Part shown: positions 59,390 to 64,000 of the stretch, piece by piece
Layout of the letters: each line of letters starts with the position of its first letter
Numbering within the stretch: the first letter of the stretch is position 1
Assembly (NCBI RefSeq): GCF_017355525.1
Contig: NZ_CP067395.1
Span: 2,914,001-2,978,000, forward strand
Length of the DNA stretch: 64,000 nucleotides
Reading direction: 5' to 3'
Source: Lysobacter enzymogenes
GTDB taxonomy: Bacteria > Pseudomonadota > Gammaproteobacteria > Xanthomonadales > Xanthomonadaceae
Notes under the pieces: generated by a model
What the model saw: only the letters and a program-made list of their open reading frames with translations
Databases searched by the model: none
What the model was told of the DNA's origin: nothing
Position numbers and translations under genes: made by a program

Positions 59390-59475
59390 TGTAGGAGCGG
59401 CGCAAGCCGCGACCGCGAAACCGCGCTTGTGTCGTAGCCGCGATGCCGCGGTCGCGGCTTGCGCCGCTCCTACAG
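59390..59475. repeat. REP-like element, family A (inverted pair)
   Basis: GTAGGAGCGGCGCAAGCCGC (59391-59410) and its exact inverse (about 59455-59474) flank a spacer of about 40 nt. It lies between two genes in the same orientation. Confidence 0.7.
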
Positions 59476-59548
59476 GGGGCTGCGGCCGGCTTGACCTCAA
59501 CTTTAGTTAAGGTCTTAGCCTGCCGGCTTTCCCAGCAGGATTGCGCTC

Positions 59549-60124
59549 ATGGCTTCCCCTCTACGCCTCGCGCTGATCTACGGCAGCGCGCGCGAAGGCC
59601 GCTTCTGCGATGTGGTCGGCGCCTGGGCGCAGCGCCGCGTCGCCCGCCACGGCGGCTTCGATACCGATCTGATCGATCCGCTCGACTGGCCGCTGTCGGG
59701 CCGCCCCAGCCGCGCCGACGAGGCGCAGCTGCAATCGCTGCGCCAGCGCCTGGATGCGGCCGATGCGTTCCTGATCGTCACGCCCGAGTACAACCACGGC
59801 TATCCGGCGCCGCTGAAGGCGCTGATCGATGCGTGCTACGAGCCGTGGCGGGCCAAGCCGGTGGCGTTCGTCAGTTACGGCGCCAGTTCCGGCGGGCTGC
59901 GCGCGATCGAGCAGTTGCGCCAGGTGTTCGGCGAACTGCATGCGGCGACCTTGCGCGACTGCGTGTGCCTGGCGCACGCCTGGCGCCAGTTCGGTCCGGA
60001 CGGCGAACTGCGCGAGCCGCAGGCGGCGCATCAAGCGATGGAAGCGACGCTGGCGCGGTTGCGCTGGTGGGCGCTGGCCTTGCGCGATGCGCGCGAGGCG
60101 ATGCCGTATGAGGCGGCGGCTTGA
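59549..60124 (+). CDS. NADPH-dependent FMN reductase family protein
   Basis: A 191-residue flavodoxin-fold protein with the FMN phosphate loop 'LIYGSAREGRF', 'FLIVTPEYNHGYPAPLK' and 'VSYGASSGGLRAIEQL', as in azobenzene/chromate reductases. It would reduce quinones or azo compounds with NADPH and FMN; the substrate is unknown. It is 23 kDa or less and cytoplasmic. A T-rich patch (TTTAGTTAAGGTCTTAG) about 30-45 nt upstream could be its promoter. Confidence 0.85.
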   Translation: MASPLRLALIYGSAREGRFCDVVGAWAQRRVARHGGFDTDLIDPLDWPLSGRPSRADEAQLQSLRQRLDAADAFLIVTPEYNHGYPAPLKALIDACYEPWRAKPVAFVSYGASSGGLRAIEQLRQVFGELHAATLRDCVCLAHAWRQFGPDGELREPQAAHQAMEATLARLRWWALALRDAREAMPYEAAA

Positions 60125-60152
60125 GGCGGCGCAGCGGAGCTTCGATGCGGCG

Positions 60153-60297
60153 GATCGAAAGGCCCTCCCACAGCGGCGCAACCGGGTTTCGTTACAGCGG
60201 AGCGGAAAGCGTCGGGCCTGAAGGGCCCTCCCACAGCGGCGCCGCGAGGTTTCGCTACGACAGAACGGAAAGCCTCGGGCTTGAAGCCCCTCCCACC
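60153..60297. repeat. REP-like element, family B, three direct units
   Basis: Three same-direction units read GAAAGGCCCTCCCACAGC, then AAAGCGTCGGGCCTGAAGGG followed by CCCTCCCACAGC, then AAAGCCTCGGGCTTGAAGCC followed by CCTCCCACC, at a period of about 60 nt. Unlike the other copies they are directly repeated, not inverted. Confidence 0.65.
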
Positions 60298-60308
60298 ATC
60301 GCAACCGC

Positions 60309-61097
60309 TCAGCGCAGCGGCGGCGCCGGCAGCGGTTTCGGCGCGCCTTCAGGCAGCGCCAGCATCTGCTGTTGCAGGTCGTACAGCGCTTCGGCGTCGC
60401 CCGGCTGCCACTCGCGCGCTTCGTTGCCGCGGAAGCGGCGGTGGAATGCGGCCAGCGCGGCGCCGGGATCGCGCAGGTCGTAGCCGATCAGGCGCAGCGC
60501 CACCCACGGATCGAATCCCGGCGGCGGCGGCGCGAGCGAGGCGCGCGGCCACAACCCGAAGCCGGCGTCGGCGAGGCGCTGCCACGGGAACTGCACGCTG
60601 GGGTCGGTCTTGCGGCCCGGCGCGAGGTCGCCGTGGGCGAGGATCGCCTGGCGCGGCAATCCCAGTCGTTTGGTCAGGTCTTCGAGCAAGCGCAGCAGGC
60701 TCTGGATCTGCGCCTCGGCGAACGGCTCGCTGCCGTCGTTGTCGAGCTCGATGCCGATCGACGCCGAATTCAGATCCGACACATCGCCCCAACTGCCGGC
60801 GCCGGCGTGCCAGGCGCGCCGCTCCTCGGCCACCAGCTGATAGATGCGGCCGTCCTCGCCGATCAGGTAATGCGCGCTGACCTTGCCCTGCGAATTCGCC
60901 GTCTGCAGCGTGCGCAGGGCTTCGCCGACGCTGTCCATCTGGGTGTGGTGCAGCACGATCAGCTGCGCGCGGCGTTCGTTGAAGTTCGGCGAGCCGCGCC
61001 ATTGCGCGAGCGGATTGTGCGGCGGCGCGCTGGCGCAACCGGCGACGAGCAGCGCCAGCGCGATCGCGCACAGCGAAGGAAGGCGGCGAAGGTCCAT
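60309..61097 (-). CDS. N-acetylmuramoyl-L-alanine amidase lipoprotein (AmiD/AmpD-like)
   Basis: A 262-residue lipoprotein precursor: signal peptide with lipobox 'LLVAGC' (Cys21), then an amidase_2 domain with zinc ligands in 'LIVLHHTQMDS' (His), 'ILAHGDLAPGRKTDP' (His and the Asp/Lys pair) and 'ASIGIELDNDG'. It would cut the bond between muramic acid and L-Ala in the periplasm, anchored to the outer membrane as in E. coli AmiD. The C-terminal 60 residues ('YDLQQQMLALPEGAP') form a helical extension. It is preceded by a divergent region with the small Cys-rich gene. Confidence 0.88.
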   Translation of the reverse strand: MDLRRLPSLCAIALALLVAGCASAPPHNPLAQWRGSPNFNERRAQLIVLHHTQMDSVGEALRTLQTANSQGKVSAHYLIGEDGRIYQLVAEERRAWHAGAGSWGDVSDLNSASIGIELDNDGSEPFAEAQIQSLLRLLEDLTKRLGLPRQAILAHGDLAPGRKTDPSVQFPWQRLADAGFGLWPRASLAPPPPGFDPWVALRLIGYDLRDPGAALAAFHRRFRGNEAREWQPGDAEALYDLQQQMLALPEGAPKPLPAPPLR

Positions 61098-61289
61098 GCG
61101 CTAGCCAACGGCGGAAAACCGCAGTGTAGGCCAAGCGCGCCGGCGCCGTTGCGCGCGGCCCGGCGCGCTTACAACTGTCACCCCGGCCGCGTTCGGTGAC
61201 GCAGTCGGCGCCGGCGGCGCGGACGCGCGCCTACAGTGCCGGCGACGCGGGCGGTGCCCGCGTCGTCCGCCACTTCGGGAGGATCGCGC

Positions 61290-61481
61290 ATGAAACGCAA
61301 ATCGTATGGCTGGCTCGCCGCGTTCGCGCTGGCCGCGTTCGGCTTCGGCTTCGGCGTCCAGGCCGCTTCGTCGGCGCCGCCGGACAAAGCGCTGTGCAGC
61401 ATCAAAGTCTGTCAGGACCGCTGCGGCGGCCTGCCGGGCTGGAGCCCCGGCAACGGCCAGCCGTGCCGTTGTTGCGACTGA
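61290..61481 (+). CDS. Small secreted Cys-rich peptide
   Basis: A 63-residue precursor with a signal peptide ('AAFALAAFGFGFGVQAASS', cleavage near residue 24) and a mature peptide of about 39 residues with six Cys ('LCSIKVCQDRCGGLPGWSPG' and 'PCRCC'). GGGAGGA precedes the start. The Cys pattern implies three disulfide bonds. I do not recognise the family; it could be a signal, an inhibitor or a bacteriocin-like peptide, and none of these can be supported further. Confidence 0.65.
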   Translation: MKRKSYGWLAAFALAAFGFGFGVQAASSAPPDKALCSIKVCQDRCGGLPGWSPGNGQPCRCCD

Positions 61482-61577
61482 GCCGGCCGGCTCAAGCGGC
61501 CAACGCCGCGCGGGCGAAACCGCGCGGCGCTGCCGCGAAGACCGACCGAACGTCCGCGCGTCGCGCGGATACCGCGT

Positions 61578-62081
61578 TCAGCGGATACCGGGACGATCGA
61601 GCTGCGGTTCGACCCGGTTCTTCTGATCTTCGCGCCGCTGCGAGACGCTCTTACACACCTTTTCGGTGCGGTTGGAACCGATCGTACGCACGCGCTGGCA
61701 GACGACTTTTTCTTCGGGCTCGGCCGCAGCGGCGACGGTGCCGCCGGCCTGCGCGATCCAGGCCAAGTCTTGATGCGCCTGCTCGCGTTCCGACGCGCTG
61801 AGCTGATCGTAGCTGCGGCCTTGCAGCAGCTGGCCCAGACGGTCCTGGCGCGAGCGAAGCTCGTCGCGCTTGGCCGGCTCGAGCTTGGCGTAGTCGCCGC
61901 GGCCGGCGTCGACGTCGCTGCGGATTTGCTTCTGCTGCTCCAGCACATGCGCGCTGTCGAACGGCTTGGGCTCGCCGGAGGCGGACGCCACCGCGCACAC
62001 GCCGGCCAGAATCAGGCCGACCAAGGCCTTGTTGAACGCATTGCTGCCGTTGGACAACGGCTTCGATTCGATCTTGCGCAT
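61578..62081 (-). CDS. Secreted hypothetical protein
   Basis: A 167-residue precursor with an N-terminal hydrophobic segment after a long polar N region ('KALVGLILAGVCAVASASG', about 18-36). A charged helical part follows ('QIRSDVDAGRGDYAKLEPAK', 'SASEREQAHQDLAWIAQA') and then a Cys-containing C-terminal segment ('VVCQRVRTIGSNRTEKVCKS'). It is convergent with the small Cys-rich gene. The family is unknown; it could be a periplasmic helical adaptor. Confidence 0.6.
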   Translation of the reverse strand: MRKIESKPLSNGSNAFNKALVGLILAGVCAVASASGEPKPFDSAHVLEQQKQIRSDVDAGRGDYAKLEPAKRDELRSRQDRLGQLLQGRSYDQLSASEREQAHQDLAWIAQAGGTVAAAAEPEEKVVCQRVRTIGSNRTEKVCKSVSQRREDQKNRVEPQLDRPGIR

Positions 62082-62311
62082 GGCTCCCTGTGCCTCGTCG
62101 ATGGCGGCCGCGAACGCCGCAGGATGGGGCCGCAGCGGCCCGTTCGCCTTCCATTGGGTGGTGCCGGAACCGCGTGGGGACAGGCTTGCGGCGCGCTCCC
62201 CAACGCGACCGACACACCGATCCTAGAGAGACGGCGGGCACAACTCCATAGACTTTCGACCTAGGCGACCTGTCAAAACTTTGCCGACTCGGGTGCTTGA
62301 CAGGCGCGGGA

Positions 62312-62342
62312 ACGGCCGGCCCGCGCAGCGCGGGCCGGCCGT
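62312..62342 (-). terminator. Terminator hairpin of the GH8 gene
   Basis: A perfect 15-bp stem (62312-62326 with 62328-62342; effectively a shorter stem with loop CGCAGCG) lies 11 nt after the GH8 stop codon on the minus strand. The T tract is weak. Confidence 0.65.
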
Positions 62343-62352
62343 GCGTCCTGGC

Positions 62353-63597
62353 TCAGGGCTTGAGCCAGTTGTTCGACACCGCGATCATCGACAGCAGCTT
62401 GACGCTGTCGCCGTAGTAATCGCTGGTGCCGCCGTTGGCCATGTAGGTCCACAGCTTGTCGAGCCAGGCCTGGTCGGTATCGACCGTGGCGGCGACCGCG
62501 AACGGCGCGGTGAAGAAGGTGCTGTTGTAGTTCTCGGTCACCGTGCCGTCGAGCTTGTACCCGCTGCGGATGTTGTTGGCGTTGTTGCCGGCCTTGCCCT
62601 TGATCCACTGGCTGAGCTTGCGCGCGGCGTTGCGCGAACGGCTGTCGCCGCTGACCGCCGCGTCGATGCCGATGCGCCACGGCACCCGCCCGGCGTTCCA
62701 CGAATACGCGCCGTCGTATTCGGATTCCAGGAAGTTCGCCGGCGCCGGCTTGGCGGTGGTGTTGGTGTTGACGATGAAGTCCGGCAGCAGGCCGGTATTG
62801 GGCGCGTAGCTGCTCTGCATCTTGCCGATCAGGGTCTGGTGGGCGTCGAGCACGCCGGTCCAGTAGCTGTCGCCGAGCTTGCTGGCGAAGCCGCGGAAAT
62901 GGCCGAGCATCCAGTCCGAGCTGCGGGTGGAGTTGTAGTAGTTCGGCTCGCTGCTGCTGACCCAGTCGCCGAGGGTGACCAGCTTGGTGTTGGCATTGAC
63001 GTTGCTGCTGCGGATCGCGGCGATGACCTTGCGCGCTTCGGACAGGTAATTGATCGAGCCGGCCGAGCCCCATTGCAGGTCGGCGAGCAGCAGCGCATAG
63101 GCGATGTCGAGGTCGCCGTCGGTGGCCGAATCGGGGCCGGCGACGTTCTTGCAGTTGGCGTCCTGCGCCCACGCCAGCAACGCCGGGTTGCCGCTGCTGG
63201 GATGGCCGCGGTTGTAGCGGTGCAGGCCGTCGAACAACGCCTGCGCGTCGGGATCGCTGCCGGCCATCATCACCGTGATCAGCATGCCGTAGCCCTGCCC
63301 TTCCGACACCACGTACGCGGTGTCGGTGCTGGCCTTGACCCGGTATTCGCCGGCCTTGCAGCCGGCGACCAGATAGCGCTGCTTCCAGGCGCGATAGAAC
63401 GACGCGGTGGATTGGTCGGCGGCGGCGCGGCCGACGCTGGGGCTCAGGGTGCCGCTGACGTAGCTCTGGCGATGGCTGCCGAAGGGATAGTTCGGCGCGG
63501 CCTGCGCGGCGAGCGAAGCGCCGAGCGCGGCGGCGGTGGCCAATACCAGGGCCAGGGTGTGCAAGCCGCGGCGCGGCCGGGCTGAAGCGTTGTGCAT
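62353..63597 (-). CDS. Secreted glycoside hydrolase family 8 enzyme
   Basis: A 414-residue exported glycanase: signal peptide ('LALVLATAAALGASLAAQA'), then the GH8 catalytic domain with the acid Glu99 in 'VVSEGQGYGMLITVMM' and 'ATDGDLDIAYALLLADLQWG' (Asp160/Asp162), and a C-terminal part that lacks a carbohydrate-binding module. GH8 members act on cellulose, chitosan, lichenan or xylan; in a Lysobacter-like organism chitosan or cellulose is the likely target, but specificity cannot be read here. The frame ends in a perfect hairpin. The length is near the family norm (about 350-450). Confidence 0.9.
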   Translation of the reverse strand: MHNASARPRRGLHTLALVLATAAALGASLAAQAAPNYPFGSHRQSYVSGTLSPSVGRAAADQSTASFYRAWKQRYLVAGCKAGEYRVKASTDTAYVVSEGQGYGMLITVMMAGSDPDAQALFDGLHRYNRGHPSSGNPALLAWAQDANCKNVAGPDSATDGDLDIAYALLLADLQWGSAGSINYLSEARKVIAAIRSSNVNANTKLVTLGDWVSSSEPNYYNSTRSSDWMLGHFRGFASKLGDSYWTGVLDAHQTLIGKMQSSYAPNTGLLPDFIVNTNTTAKPAPANFLESEYDGAYSWNAGRVPWRIGIDAAVSGDSRSRNAARKLSQWIKGKAGNNANNIRSGYKLDGTVTENYNSTFFTAPFAVAATVDTDQAWLDKLWTYMANGGTSDYYGDSVKLLSMIAVSNNWLKP

Positions 63598-64000
63598 GGG
63601 ATATCTCCGCTAAAGAGGGTCGGTGGGCGACCGCGCAGGCGGCGGCGCGCACGGGCGCGCAGCGCCCGCGCCGCGGCAGCGGCGGGAGGAGGGGAACGCA
63701 GGCAGCGGATGCATCGCGGCGCGCGCGGTCGTGGTCGACCGCGACGACGCGCATGCTTCGGCGCCGCGGGCGCAAGCAGGCTAGCGCGCGCGGCCACGCC
63801 AAAGCGCGACCGCCGTCAACCCACGCGCGAACATGCCTGCGCGGGTTCGCAGATCGACTTTGGTCGTACCGCGGCGCTTGCGCGGCGTCGCGGTATACGG
63901 GTGTCGGCGGCGACGGTTCGCACGCGCCGCTGCGCGCGGGCGTCGCCTCGGGACGCGAATCGCGAGCGGCGAGCGCGTCGCCGCGCCTCGAATTCGCAGC
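63598..64000. other. Window end, no gene seen
   Basis: Upstream of the GH8 gene the DNA is GC-rich with short palindromes and contains no convincing gene, promoter element or repeat unit. Confidence 0.4.

Overview
The window looks like a piece of chromosome from a Lysobacter-type member of the Xanthomonadaceae. This rests on the very high GC content, the gene complement (a Xanthomonad-type type IV secretion effector with its immunity lipoprotein, secreted M23 lytic peptidases, a GH8 glycanase, CsbD/entericidin stress genes, a PhoPQ-like system) and three families of REP-like repeats scattered between genes. It is mostly ordinary housekeeping and cell-envelope chromosome with a few accessory islands. 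No phage, insertion sequence or CRISPR array was seen.

Layout. 1-9.3 kb: the tail of a DUF11 surface protein, then a three-gene 2-oxoacid dehydrogenase cluster (E1 alpha, E1 beta, E2) behind a structured leader, a conserved hypothetical, two tandem M23+SH3 peptidases with a HEAT-like partner, and a VOC protein. 9.4-16.4 kb (minus strand): a two-component system, an SAM methyltransferase, a GAF-GGDEF protein, an MBL hydrolase, a small membrane protein and trpS. 16.5-22.1 kb: a secreted hypothetical, CsbD, entericidin, arginase, then a lipoprotein/effector pair whose effector carries an HExxH metallopeptidase motif and a C-terminal XVIPCD-type secretion signal. 22.4-28.0 kb (minus): tRNA-Thr, the plsY-birA-coaX-SPOR operon, and a one-chain DhaL+DegV protein resembling a FakA-FakB fatty acid kinase fusion. 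28.1-36.6 kb: MtfA, a PepSY-PhoP-PhoQ-like cluster, a CtlX-type hydrolase, DusA and a secreted lectin-DUF11 protein.

36.7-43.3 kb is the most interesting part: a complete RNA repair/RNA quality-control island. Divergent from the sigma-54 activator gene rtcR, and behind a near-perfect -24/-12 promoter, lie a Ro60 (TROVE-vWA) gene, a chain of hairpins whose loops carry GGA, an array of four bacterial Y RNA-like units, then rtcB (RNA ligase) and rtcA (RNA 3'-phosphate cyclase). Three of the four units contain a tRNA-like module in which the T arm precedes the D arm and, in two of them, the acceptor-like stem is closed by a GCAA tetraloop, as known for YrlA. RtcR should sense RNA damage, Ro60 and the Y RNAs should handle structured or damaged RNA, and RtcA/RtcB should repair ends.

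43.3-64 kb: a class D beta-lactamase-like protein that has lost its catalytic Ser and Lys, an ATM1-type ABC transporter, GNAT, several secreted hypotheticals, a HAD hydrolase, an EF-hand protein, an AlkZ-like winged-helix/PD40/zinc-ribbon operon, a PQQ-type sugar dehydrogenase, a lytic transglycosylase, an APC permease, an FMN reductase, an AmpD/AmiD-type amidase and a GH8 glycanase. Two homologous intergenic elements of about 140 bp sit upstream of the EF-hand gene and of a small lipoprotein gene.
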